From contig OZ242360.1 in assembly GCA_965208775.1 (NCBI GenBank), positions 2,294,001-2,358,000 of the forward strand: a stretch of 64,000 bases of DNA, read 5' to 3'. The DNA comes from JAPOVO01 sp026708165 (GTDB lineage Bacteria; Chloroflexota; UBA11872; VXNJ01). Within the stretch, counting starts at the first letter, position 1. The number at the start of each line of letters is the position of its first letter. A program made the position numbers and the translations under genes. The notes under the pieces were generated by a model. The model had not been told where the DNA came from and did no database searches. It was given only the letters and a program-made list of their open reading frames with translations. This document shows, one piece after another, positions 34,548 to 42,770 of the stretch.

Positions 34548-34808
34548 AGCTTGAACCCGGCAAGCGCGGTATGCCCGATTGCGTTGCACCGGCAGGGCAC
34601 CTGATTACGAGCGGTTCGTGTCGTAATTGAATCCGCGCGATGCCGGGGGGTGCGGAGAAGATTCGCCCACGCACATACGGGTTCCTTGGTGTTTCGGTGC
34701 AGGCGTGATGAACATGCGCGGCTTTGGGAGAACCAACCTGTCTAGACTTCGGGAATGAACGTGAGCCGGTCCGGCTGTCGGGCAGATCAATAGGGGGCAC
34801 AAACGCGA

Positions 34809-36908
34809 ATGCGCCGATCTAGAGGATTAGCGGTGGCTATCGGCCTGGTGGTGGTTCTGCTGGCGGCCGTTGCGGCCCTGGTCGCGGTGAGGTGGTGGCC
34901 GGATGGGCTCGGCGGTGAAGGGATGGACGAGCCGGCCTTCACCCTGCAACTGCTTCACGCTGGGGACATGGACGGCGCGGTGGGCGCTCTCGAAAACGTC
35001 GAGAACTTCTCGGCCATACTGGACGGCTTTCGGAAGCAATTTCCCGACAACACGCTCGTGCTGAGCTCGGGGGACAACTTCGTTCCAGGTCCGCGGTTCT
35101 ACGCGGCGGGCGACAGGGCTAACGACGCGGTGCTGGGCGTTTCGGGCAACGGGCGCGGTGACATCGCCTTCCTGAACGCGATGGGTTTGCAAGCGTCCGC
35201 ATTGGGCAATCACGAGCTGGACCGCGGCACCGGGGCCTTCGCGTCCGCCATCGGCGCAGAGTCGGGAGACCGCGGGACCTATCTAGGGGCCGCCTTCCCC
35301 TACCTGTCGAGCAACCTCGGATTCGCCAACGACGAGAACTTACAGCCACTGGTGGTTGAAGATGCCCAGGAGGCTCCGTTGGCGGCCGGGAGCCTGGCAG
35401 GGAGCGTGATAATCGCGGTAGGCGGCGAGCGCATCGGAGTGGTCGGAGTGACGACTCCGCACCTGACGACACTTACGGGCGTCGGCGGCATCAGCGTTGC
35501 GCCCGCGGACAGCGCCGACATGGATGAGCTGGCGTCGATCGTACAGGGGGCCGTGGACCAAGTCGTTGGCAAGGGCGTCAACAAGGTCATCTTGCTGGCG
35601 CACATGCAGCGACTTGCGCTCGAAGAGGAACTGGCCGCCAGGCTGGCGGACGTGGACATCGTGGTCGGGGGCGGCTCGAATACGCTTCTCGCCGACCAGA
35701 ACGACCGTTTGCGCACCGGAGACGAGGCCGCCGACACCTATCCAATCCGCCTGGAGTCGGCTTCAGGTGAGCCGCTGCTGCTGGTCAACACCGACGGCGA
35801 TTACCGATACCTGGGGCGTCTGGTGGTCGGCTTCGACGCACGGGGAGTGGTGATTCCGGAGAGCGTCGACGCTGCCACGAGCGGCGCCTATGCCACGGAC
35901 GAGCAAGCGGTGGAGGCGCTAGGGGCGCGACCGATCGCGGAAGTGAGCCGGATCGCCGACTCCCTGAGAGGCGTACTGCGGAGCCGCGACGGGAATGTCG
36001 TGGGGAAATCGAGCGTCTACCTAGCAGGCAGGCGGCAAGACGTGCGCACCCAGGAGACGAATCTGGGCAATCTGACAGCCGACGCCTTTCTCTGGCTGGC
36101 CCGGCAAGTGGACCCGGGGGTGGCGGTTGCCCTCAAGAACGGTGGAGGGATCCGAGATCAGATCGGAATAGCCGTCCAGCCGCCGGGCACGACGGACCCC
36201 GCAGACGCTAAGTTCCTGCCGCCCCCGGCGAACCCCAGCGCCGGCAAGCCTGAAGGAGGCGTTTCCCAGTTCGACATCGAGGGCGCCCTGCGCTTCAACA
36301 ATGGACTCGTGATCGTCCCGCTGACCGCGCAGCAGCTTCGGGAGATCGTGGAACATGCAATCGGCTTCGACGGGGTCGGTCAGGCAACCGCAGGCAGGTT
36401 CCCGCAGATAGGCGGAATGCGCTTCAGCTTCGATCCCGCAGCGCCGCCGGGTGAGCGAATACGCTCGCTTGCGATCGTTGATGATAGCGGAGCAGTGGTA
36501 GACGTCGTGGTAAAGGCGGGGAGTCTAGCAGGCGATCCCGGACGCGAGATTAAGATGGTCACGATGAACTTCCTGGCGAACGGAGGCGATGGCTATCCGT
36601 TCCCGCTCCCGGCCCCGGGGCGAGTCGATCTCGCGGGCGAGGCCGGGCAGATCAATGCGCCGACCCCGGATTTTCCCGATACCAATGGAAACGGTGTTAT
36701 CGACGAGGCGGCGCTGGCAGACCAAAGTCTGGCGGGTTTTGCCGAACCGGGCACCGAACAGGATGCGCTGGCCGAGTACCTGGCGCACTTCTTCGCCGAG
36801 ATTCCGTTCGATGTTGCCGAAACTCCTGCACTGGAGGACCAGCGCGTTCAGAACCTGGGCATCTCGGGCAAACGGGACACGGTATTGGAATCTCCGGCCG
36901 GCGGGTAA
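34809..36908 (+). CDS. Exported bifunctional metallophosphatase/5'-nucleotidase-like protein
   Basis: This 699-residue protein has an N-terminal signal anchor (about residues 7-29), a metallophosphatase domain and a C-terminal 5'-nucleotidase domain (TQETNLGNLTADAFLW, then VALKNGGGIRDQI). Metal positions differ from textbook enzymes: the first motif is HAGDMDG (Asp in place of the usual His), GDN and GNHELDRG are normal, LAHMQ is kept, and the usual GGHSHT reads GGGSNT. Similar variation appears to define a marine-type phosphatase subgroup, so activity on phosphoesters outside the cell is still plausible. It may release phosphate from nucleotides. AGGGGG lies upstream of the ATG. Confidence 0.83.
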   Translation: MRRSRGLAVAIGLVVVLLAAVAALVAVRWWPDGLGGEGMDEPAFTLQLLHAGDMDGAVGALENVENFSAILDGFRKQFPDNTLVLSSGDNFVPGPRFYAAGDRANDAVLGVSGNGRGDIAFLNAMGLQASALGNHELDRGTGAFASAIGAESGDRGTYLGAAFPYLSSNLGFANDENLQPLVVEDAQEAPLAAGSLAGSVIIAVGGERIGVVGVTTPHLTTLTGVGGISVAPADSADMDELASIVQGAVDQVVGKGVNKVILLAHMQRLALEEELAARLADVDIVVGGGSNTLLADQNDRLRTGDEAADTYPIRLESASGEPLLLVNTDGDYRYLGRLVVGFDARGVVIPESVDAATSGAYATDEQAVEALGARPIAEVSRIADSLRGVLRSRDGNVVGKSSVYLAGRRQDVRTQETNLGNLTADAFLWLARQVDPGVAVALKNGGGIRDQIGIAVQPPGTTDPADAKFLPPPANPSAGKPEGGVSQFDIEGALRFNNGLVIVPLTAQQLREIVEHAIGFDGVGQATAGRFPQIGGMRFSFDPAAPPGERIRSLAIVDDSGAVVDVVVKAGSLAGDPGREIKMVTMNFLANGGDGYPFPLPAPGRVDLAGEAGQINAPTPDFPDTNGNGVIDEAALADQSLAGFAEPGTEQDALAEYLAHFFAEIPFDVAETPALEDQRVQNLGISGKRDTVLESPAGG

Positions 36909-37029
36909 CTGTATTGAGCTTTCCAGCTGGTACCCGCTCGGTATCTGGAAGAGCCGAAAGGCTTTGGAGGTTGCGGGCGGGATTGAGATGCGGCCCGGGA
37001 CACTTGCGTAGGGCCTGCCGAAACGGGAT

Positions 37030-38154
37030 TTAGTCGGGGGCAGCGAGGCGTGGCTTGATCGGGACCTCCAGGTACCGTTCGAGGTCCGCAACTTCGGCCT
37101 CCAAGGCTTGCTCGATGTCGTCGGCGAGCTTCTCGAACGGCTCGATGACAAGGTCCAGACCACTCCTCTTGCGTTGTGTCTGCCAGGTAGCCCGGGCGAC
37201 GCCGTCGACGAGCATCACAGGACGCAACAGGCCGCCTCCAGGATGGACCCGTTTGGCGTGTCGGGTGGGGACCGCGAGCTCCCGCCCGCGATAGCCGAGA
37301 AGATACGGGTCGTACGCGGGCAGCAGGTGGACGACCGGATCGTCCGGGCGCGCTTTTTCGAGCCAAGGGAGCTGTGACTCAAGCATCGAAAACGAGGATG
37401 TCTCGGTGCGCACCTCGATCAGATCGCCTTCGATGTGGTTCCAGGCGGTCCGAACGGTAGTCTTGCGAAGACCCGACCACGCGGCCTGATCGTCCGGTCC
37501 GGCGGGTCCGTGGGCCGCCAGATATCGGCGCGCCAGCTCCGCCTCCGGCTGTTCAGGACGGGTCTGGCTGCCGGACGCTACCCAATCGTCGAACAGAACA
37601 TAAGTGGGTTCGCTGTCCACGTCGGGGCCGAAGCAGACCAACCGCTCCAAGCCGGCGAGACGCAGGAGGTGATAGACCGCCTGGCCTTTGGTGGGTATGC
37701 CGCGACGCTTTGACTGGCAGGCGATCTCGGCTCGCGTTTTCGGTTTGCCGCCCGAGAGGATTTCCCCGAGCGCTTCAAGGCCCTTCGCGGAGAACTCGCC
37801 GTCCAGTCCCAACTGACGTCGGCGCCGGCGGCCGGCAGCGGCGAAGACAGGCCCGTGCAAGGCGAGGAGCCACGATACGTCTTGCGTCGGAAGTAAATGA
37901 AGCGTGCCGCGCATACACCAGGTCCGTACGAGCGAGCGGTCGCTCAGGCGAGCGCGATCGATGTCCGCCGCTACGAAACCGCTCGTGCGGGGACGCAGCG
38001 CCAGAGCGGCGGCTTGTGGGTATTGGGCCTGGACGGCGCAGAGCGCGATTACGGTTCTTACGACGGAATTGTGCGGACTGGAAGGCTTGGGGTACAGCCG
38101 CTGGGCGCGGAGGCGCAGCCACCGGATTTCCTGGTCTGAGAGGCTGATAGCCAA
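37030..38154 (-). CDS. Winged-helix protein of the AlkZ/YcaQ superfamily
   Basis: This 374-residue protein has the HTH_42/AlkZ-like arrangement: an early VQAQYPQ (Gln42, Gln44, the Q-x-Q motif used by AlkZ glycosylases), then LVRTWCMRGTLHLLPTQD, and a C-terminal LLPAYDPYLLGYRGRELAVP. AlkZ-type enzymes unhook or excise bulky alkylated or crosslinked bases; many relatives are uncharacterised. The motif is intact, so glycosylase activity is possible. It follows a nucleotidyltransferase gene on the same strand by 24 bases, suggesting an operon. Confidence 0.82.
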   Translation of the reverse strand: MAISLSDQEIRWLRLRAQRLYPKPSSPHNSVVRTVIALCAVQAQYPQAAALALRPRTSGFVAADIDRARLSDRSLVRTWCMRGTLHLLPTQDVSWLLALHGPVFAAAGRRRRRQLGLDGEFSAKGLEALGEILSGGKPKTRAEIACQSKRRGIPTKGQAVYHLLRLAGLERLVCFGPDVDSEPTYVLFDDWVASGSQTRPEQPEAELARRYLAAHGPAGPDDQAAWSGLRKTTVRTAWNHIEGDLIEVRTETSSFSMLESQLPWLEKARPDDPVVHLLPAYDPYLLGYRGRELAVPTRHAKRVHPGGGLLRPVMLVDGVARATWQTQRKRSGLDLVIEPFEKLADDIEQALEAEVADLERYLEVPIKPRLAAPD

Positions 38155-38178
38155 GTTGCTCAGATCTTTTGCGGGGTA

Positions 38179-39441
38179 TCAGGTCGGGACATCTGGGAGC
38201 CTGCGGCGATTGCGGACGTCCGTGCGAACGAGCGCTCTTTCGCGTTCGAGATAGCTGAAGACCTCGGATTCGAGGTGGAACGGATAGGCGTGCGAGTGCC
38301 GGCGCGCCGCTGCGGGGGCCACCGCAGCGAATACCTCGAACATGCGGCTTTGGGATTGGAGGAGCGCGTCAGGTGTGCACCGGCCGAGCGGGAGCAGGCA
38401 GTCGATTAGCGATTTGCGGGACTCGCCGGTTAGGTGCAGCTCCGGAAAGTCGACGGAGACTTCGAGATCGTCGTTTTCACTTGCATAGGACAGGTTGACG
38501 ATGGCTCGGAGAAGAATGCGATCACCGGTCAGGACTCCCTGCCAATGGCCCCGGCTGAAATAGGCAGCGTGCACGGGAGCGTGCACGAGCATCTGGAGGA
38601 TGGCGGGAATGGAAGACCAGATCGGCGGGGCGAAGAGACCGGGGGCGGTTAACTCATCCGAGACTGGGAGAAACGCGTTTTCTCCTTCCGGCCATTCGCA
38701 GCGCTCGGCAAGTTCGCCCAGCAGCGAGAGGAGGGGGTCGAGCGCTTGCGGCGAGCACGCGGCAACCGGGTTGCTCCAAGGCCTGAGCGTGGACAGGAGC
38801 CTATGTTGGTCTTCCACGGTCAGGGCAGACCCTTTGTGCTTGTTTCCGAGCCTGCCAGCCTTGGCGGGGTCTCGAATCAGCGCAAACAGACTCTCGACGC
38901 ATCCCAATAGAACTACGTGCTCCTCGAAGGCGGCGATGGGCGATCCGACGGCTATCGCATTGCGGTGCCGGGCCAGAGCCGCCGGGATATCGTTTTCCAA
39001 TCGGCGGAGTATCTGATATCTGGGTGCGGGCCTCTCGGCAGGCAGGCGGGCGATTGCGGAGTGGATGCCCGCCCTGTCGAGGAGGAGGTGGGACCGCTCA
39101 CTCCGACGGGATGTCGCGCTGGACCCTGTGACGTACAGGAAATCGGCTCGCGCGGCTCCCTCAAAGAGGACGACTCGCAACGTCTCACCACCCGCCGTTC
39201 GCCGCGCCCGCGCGCCGACCACGGGGGATATTCGTTCAAGCAGCTCCAGGTCGGAATCGACGAAGGCCTGGAAGTCGTCGTCGCCGATGACAAGCCGGAA
39301 GTCGACGTCGGACCATCTATCGGCCGTGCCTTCGCCGAAGCTGCCACCAAGCCATGCGCAGAGGACCCGCTGGTCGGACTCGAAGACGCTGGTCGCGCTC
39401 TCGATCAGAGGCCATTGAGGAAGATTGGCTGGGTTTGGTAT
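38179..39441 (-). CDS. Nucleotidyltransferase-domain protein with apparent ATA start
   Basis: The protein is about 420 residues if begun at ATA 39441. The N-terminal region shows a nucleotidyltransferase site, WLGGSFGEGTADRWSDVDF (GGS followed by DxD), then a helical C-terminal domain. A GTG at 39222 would delete this catalytic motif and is therefore unlikely to be the start. The frame is open from 39471 but contains no ATG, GTG or TTG before the motif; an ATA at 39441 has AGAGG nine bases upstream, and a CTG lies at 39408. The gene may use a rare start, or its 5' end may be damaged by the adjacent repeat at 39512. Substrate unknown; it is paired with an AlkZ-like gene. Confidence 0.68.
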   Translation of the reverse strand: MPNPANLPQWPLIESATSVFESDQRVLCAWLGGSFGEGTADRWSDVDFRLVIGDDDFQAFVDSDLELLERISPVVGARARRTAGGETLRVVLFEGAARADFLYVTGSSATSRRSERSHLLLDRAGIHSAIARLPAERPAPRYQILRRLENDIPAALARHRNAIAVGSPIAAFEEHVVLLGCVESLFALIRDPAKAGRLGNKHKGSALTVEDQHRLLSTLRPWSNPVAACSPQALDPLLSLLGELAERCEWPEGENAFLPVSDELTAPGLFAPPIWSSIPAILQMLVHAPVHAAYFSRGHWQGVLTGDRILLRAIVNLSYASENDDLEVSVDFPELHLTGESRKSLIDCLLPLGRCTPDALLQSQSRMFEVFAAVAPAAARRHSHAYPFHLESEVFSYLERERALVRTDVRNRRRLPDVPT

Positions 39442-39511
39442 CGGAAGGGGCCTCTGTGCTGGGAATGTCGTTCACGGCACGATATCACCGCATTGCAGCG
39501 GGGATCGTATT

Positions 39512-39586
39512 CCGTTCATGGTTCGACAGGCTCACCACGAACGGGGAGCGGCCTAGGGGGGCAGGGAGTGGCTCACCATGAATGGG
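39512..39586. repeat. Intergenic palindromic repeat, copy 1
   Basis: A 29-base segment at 39517-39545 is identical to 53187-53215, and both continue to a second, partly inverted half ending in CATGAA. It sits between the nucleotidyltransferase and enolase-superfamily genes. A degenerate third copy lies at 41836-41865. Confidence 0.8.
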
Positions 39587-39613
39587 GGCTGCAACCGGGG
39601 TTGTCGAAACGGT

Positions 39614-40834
39614 CTAGCGGCCCTCCAGCTCGTGGACGAAGGGGTGCTCGTCGAGCGGGGGGAACACGTCATCGTCGGGGCATGGGTGCGCGTCGGCTAC
39701 CGATTCGTCGAGCTCGACGCCGATGCCGGGTCGGGCGGACGGGATTATGTAGCCGTCTTGCCATTCGATCGGCTCCTTTAGGATTTCGGCGTAGAAGCCG
39801 CCGAACGTCTCGATGCTCTCCTGGATCAGGAAGTTGGGCGAGCATGTGGCGAGCTGGATGTTGGCGGCGGCCTCGATGGGACCGGCGTAGAGGTGCGGGG
39901 CCATCTGGGCGTAGTGGGCTTCGGCCATGCCGGCGATCTTCTTGGCTTCGAGGATGCCGCCGACTCTGGCCAGCGCGGGCTGAAGGATGGCGGCGGCCTG
40001 CTTGGAGAGCACGTCGGCGAACTCGTTTTTGCTTACCAGGCGCTCGCCGGTGGCGACCGGGATGCTGGTCGAACGGGCGACGCGGGCCATCTCGTCGCGG
40101 TTTTCGGGCGGAGTCGGTTCTTCGAACCAGAGGGGATCGAACTTTTCGAGCCGCCTGGCGAGGCGGATGGCGCTGGAGGTGGTCATCTGCCCGTGGGTCT
40201 TGATCAGCAGGTCGCAGGCGCTGCCGGCGGCCTCGCGCATGTTCTTGGTTACAAGCTCTGCGTTGTCGAGCGACGCAAGCGAAAGCTGGCGGGGGTCGAA
40301 CGTTCCCGTGGGCATGACGGGGTCGTAGCCTAACGCCGTGAATCCGAGCTCGATGTAGTGCTCGGCCCGCCTGGGGGCAACTTCGGGGTCGCCGTGGATT
40401 TCGGTTACCGAGCGTTGGCCGGCGGACGGTACGGATGGGTACAGGTAAGTGTAGGAGCGCAGCCTCTCGCTGACCTGGCCGCCGAGCAGGTTGTAGACGG
40501 GCTGATCGAGCGCCTTGCCGACGATATCCCAGCATGCTATCTCGATGGCGCTCATGACGCCGCCCATCGTCAGCTCGGGGTGCTGGGCGTAGCCGCTGGA
40601 ATACATGCGCCGCCAGATGGTCTCGATGTCGAACGGGCTTTGGCCGATGGCGCAACGCTCGGCCACGTCTTCGATGAGCATGCACGTCTTGCTGGGCGCA
40701 AAGGGAACGCCGTAGGCCTCGCCGTAACCGGAGATGCCGTCGTTGGTGGTCAGCTTGAGAAATACCCAGAACGTACCGCCATAGTGAGGCGGGGGATTGG
40801 AGACGGCCCACGTCTTGGCGTCAGCTATCAGCAT
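39614..40834 (-). CDS. Mandelate racemase/enolase-superfamily protein (dehydratase-like)
   Basis: This 406-residue protein has the N-terminal capping domain (VMSAIEIACWDIVGKALDQPVYNLLGG) and TIM barrel of the enolase superfamily. Barrel motifs are IKTHGQMT, PLWFEEPTPPE, ATGERLVS and APHLYAGP. Relative to galactonate dehydratase, the metal-ligand Asp at the THG strand is Lys, and the Asp of the His-Asp dyad is Ala in LQPALARVGG. Glu ligands in FEEP and GER and the barrel histidine remain. It may be an acid-sugar dehydratase of a divergent subgroup or have another activity. Enolase-superfamily expansions are reported for SAR202 Chloroflexota, in line with this context. Confidence 0.85.
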   Translation of the reverse strand: MLIADAKTWAVSNPPPHYGGTFWVFLKLTTNDGISGYGEAYGVPFAPSKTCMLIEDVAERCAIGQSPFDIETIWRRMYSSGYAQHPELTMGGVMSAIEIACWDIVGKALDQPVYNLLGGQVSERLRSYTYLYPSVPSAGQRSVTEIHGDPEVAPRRAEHYIELGFTALGYDPVMPTGTFDPRQLSLASLDNAELVTKNMREAAGSACDLLIKTHGQMTTSSAIRLARRLEKFDPLWFEEPTPPENRDEMARVARSTSIPVATGERLVSKNEFADVLSKQAAAILQPALARVGGILEAKKIAGMAEAHYAQMAPHLYAGPIEAAANIQLATCSPNFLIQESIETFGGFYAEILKEPIEWQDGYIIPSARPGIGVELDESVADAHPCPDDDVFPPLDEHPFVHELEGR

Positions 40835-41029
40835 CTTTAGCTTCCCTCACGGTGTTTGCTTTGGCTTTTGCGGCCTGGCTGTAACTGCGGCTAAGGGTAT
40901 CGCGATATGCGGGCGGTCGTCTTACGGCGAATGAGACCTTGAGTGCGCGCAAGGGGCAAGCATCACGTCTCGAGGACGCGCTTTGGCGAGAGGATGGGGA
41001 GGACGGCAGTCGAGGTCGGAGGATCCGCA

Positions 41030-41085
41030 TTTTCATAAAATTATTTGAATATCACCCTGTGAACGTTGAAAAAAGGGGGTTTCAC
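41030..41085. repeat. ACCCTGTGAA-type intergenic repeat, copy A
   Basis: The stretch from ATTTTCAT through CACCCTGTGAAC, GTTGAAAAA and GGGGG matches 51607-51660 at roughly three of four positions. It is AT-rich against a GC-rich background. A short palindrome TGTGAA/TTCACA lies within it. Confidence 0.7.
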
Positions 41086-41225
41086 AACGGGCGATGTGAT
41101 GTATGGAGTAAGAGCGGTGGGTGGATGTATGGAACTGAGCACCACTTGTTTGGGAGGAGGGAGTGCTCGGCGGGTACAGGATACGCTCATGGGGATGGAG
41201 AAGTTGGTGAAATCGCATCGCTCTG

Positions 41226-41381
41226 GATTCCCGCGAAAGCGGGAATCACGAAAGTCATATCGGGGCGCACGCTCGACTTCGGACAGGACTCCGACACCGT
41301 ATCGGCGTATAGGGTGATCCTTCGCCCCTTCGAGAAGCTCAGGGCTGGTCGGCTTAGGGCAGGCTTTCGCGGGAATGACGA
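41226..41381. repeat. MITE-like element with 13-bp terminal inverted repeats
   Basis: ATTCCCGCGAAAG (41227-41239) is the exact inverse of CTTTCGCGGGAAT (41364-41376). The left end is also half of a perfect 9-bp hairpin with a GAAA loop (41226-41247). The interior holds CTTCGAGAAGCTCAGG-type sequence also seen near 51741. No transposase is encoded. Confidence 0.75.
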
Positions 41382-41835
41382 CAGAGAGCAGGAACGAAGG
41401 AAGAGGCGTGCCAGGTCGATCAGAAGGCTTGGGTACGACTGTCTCGTCGCCAATGGGCCTGAGTAGCTTCTCATGGGGAGTGCCGAACGTTCCTTTCATT
41501 GCCCGCCGTCTCATTGGGAATCCCTCAACCGTATCTCCACATGTGGTGATCGTCGTGCGATGAGCCTGGATTCGAGTGTCATGGGGCGGGTAACGGGTGT
41601 CTGCTGTAGAAGGCCCGTCCGTTTTGAGCGGCGAGGACAGGAGGCAGCTTCTTGAGTTTGAAAGACGCCGTATTTTGAACTGGCCCGCGGACTTTCAGAA
41701 AACAGAGGGCCTTTGACGGTCAGATGATGATGGGAAAGCGGGGTATATGAGGGTACAAAATTCCCTTTTGCTGCGTTTGTGGGGATGTGTATCGGGAAGT
41801 GAGGGATTCCAGGTGGCCGTTGGCTTTTGCCCTCA

Positions 41836-41865
41836 TTCCTGGTTGGATAGGCTCATGACAGACGG
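41836..41865. repeat. Degenerate copy of the intergenic palindromic repeat
   Basis: The stretch TTCCTGGTTGGATAGGCTCA and following bases aligns with the repeats at 39515 and 53185 with several mismatches. Confidence 0.55.
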
Positions 41866-41869
41866 CGGC

Positions 41870-42691
41870 TTAGGCGCGGATTGCGAAGAGTATGAGGACG
41901 GCTATGCCGAGGGCGGCTCGGTAAATGGCGAAGGCTCCGAATCCGTTGTTACTGACGTAGCTGAGGAGCCATCGCGCCGCGAAGAAGCCGGACACGGCGG
42001 AGAGGACCAACCCGAGGCCGAGGATGGCCAGCTCGTCGGGCGCAGCTCCGGATTGGGCGAGTCGGAATCCTCTAAGCGCCGCAGCTCCAAGGATCGCCGG
42101 CGCCATGAGCAGAAATGAGAACTTCGTCGCTTCGAGCCGTCCCACGCCCAACGCCCTGCCCGCCGTCATCGCCAGACCGGACCGGGATACACCGGGCACC
42201 AGCGCGCCCGCCTGTACAACCGCTATGGAAGTCCAGATGGCCAGAGACTGGCCGTCGGCGGTCTTTACGCCGCCGAGGCGGTCGGCAGCGTAGAGCGCCG
42301 CGCCGCCGGCGATCAGGGCGAGTGCGACGATCCAAGGCTCCCGCAGGGCCGTTTCGACGATGGACTCAAGTGCCAGGCCGGCGATGGACAACACGATCGT
42401 ACCGGCAACGATGGCGACCAGCTTGCGCCTAGCGCTGGACCGTGTTTGCGGCTGCGATGATCGGACGGAGACGAGCAGGTCGCGCCATTCGAGACGCATC
42501 GTCGATATCGCTGCCAATCCGGTGCCCAGGTGCACGGCAACCGCGAAGGTGAGTCCGGTCACGATCCGCGACTCGATGCCCGCGCCCCACGGGACGATCA
42601 CAAGATGTCCCGAGCTGCTGATCGGGAGAAATTCGGTAATGCCCTGAACGATTGCCGCAAGGACCGCTGCCAGCCAGTCGCTTGAGGTCAG
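41870..42691 (-). CDS. uppP: Undecaprenyl-diphosphatase UppP (apparent CTG start)
   Basis: This is a 273-residue polytopic membrane protein. It contains both catalytic motifs of the BacA/UppP family: QGITEFLPISSSGH near the N-terminus and VPGVSRSGLAMT in the second half. It dephosphorylates undecaprenyl diphosphate to recycle the peptidoglycan lipid carrier. A GTG at 42601 would remove the first motif, so the frame must extend upstream; the only plausible initiator is CTG at 42691, preceded by GGGGGAAAA and followed by TSSDWLAA. An in-frame TAG lies four codons before it. The length then matches the family. Downstream is repeat-rich DNA. Confidence 0.88.
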   Translation of the reverse strand: MTSSDWLAAVLAAIVQGITEFLPISSSGHLVIVPWGAGIESRIVTGLTFAVAVHLGTGLAAISTMRLEWRDLLVSVRSSQPQTRSSARRKLVAIVAGTIVLSIAGLALESIVETALREPWIVALALIAGGAALYAADRLGGVKTADGQSLAIWTSIAVVQAGALVPGVSRSGLAMTAGRALGVGRLEATKFSFLLMAPAILGAAALRGFRLAQSGAAPDELAILGLGLVLSAVSGFFAARWLLSYVSNNGFGAFAIYRAALGIAVLILFAIRA

Positions 42692-42770
42692 GTTTTCCCC
42701 CTATCGATGCGGCAGCGGGCTTCGCTCAAGCGGCGATTTCACCGTTCCGGATCCGCGAACACGGCGTGTG

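Larger units (their letters stand above)
40835..41869. other. Repeat-rich non-coding region of about 1 kb
   Basis: No open frame here has a recognisable protein. The stretch is less GC-rich than its surroundings in places and contains three repeat types, listed separately: an ACCCTGTGAA element (41030-41085), a short inverted-repeat element (41226-41381) and a degenerate palindromic repeat (41836-41865). The part from about 41390 to 41830 shows nothing identifiable. The region may be remnants of mobile sequence. Confidence 0.65.

Noticed and set aside
33483..34589. 368-residue minus-strand frame over the metallophosphoesterase
   Set aside because: The plus strand has SDIHGN, GNTD and GHLHY; the minus frame has no motif and spans two plus-strand genes.
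39669..40811. 380-residue frame on the same strand as the enolase-superfamily gene
   Set aside because: A frame-shifted shadow; its translation is almost pure Arg/Pro/His low complexity.
40939..41466. Plus-strand frame of 175 residues in the repeat-rich region
   Set aside because: It runs through two repeat elements and its translation resembles the translation of the repeat copy at 51.6 kb, so the similarity is repeat-derived, not protein-level.
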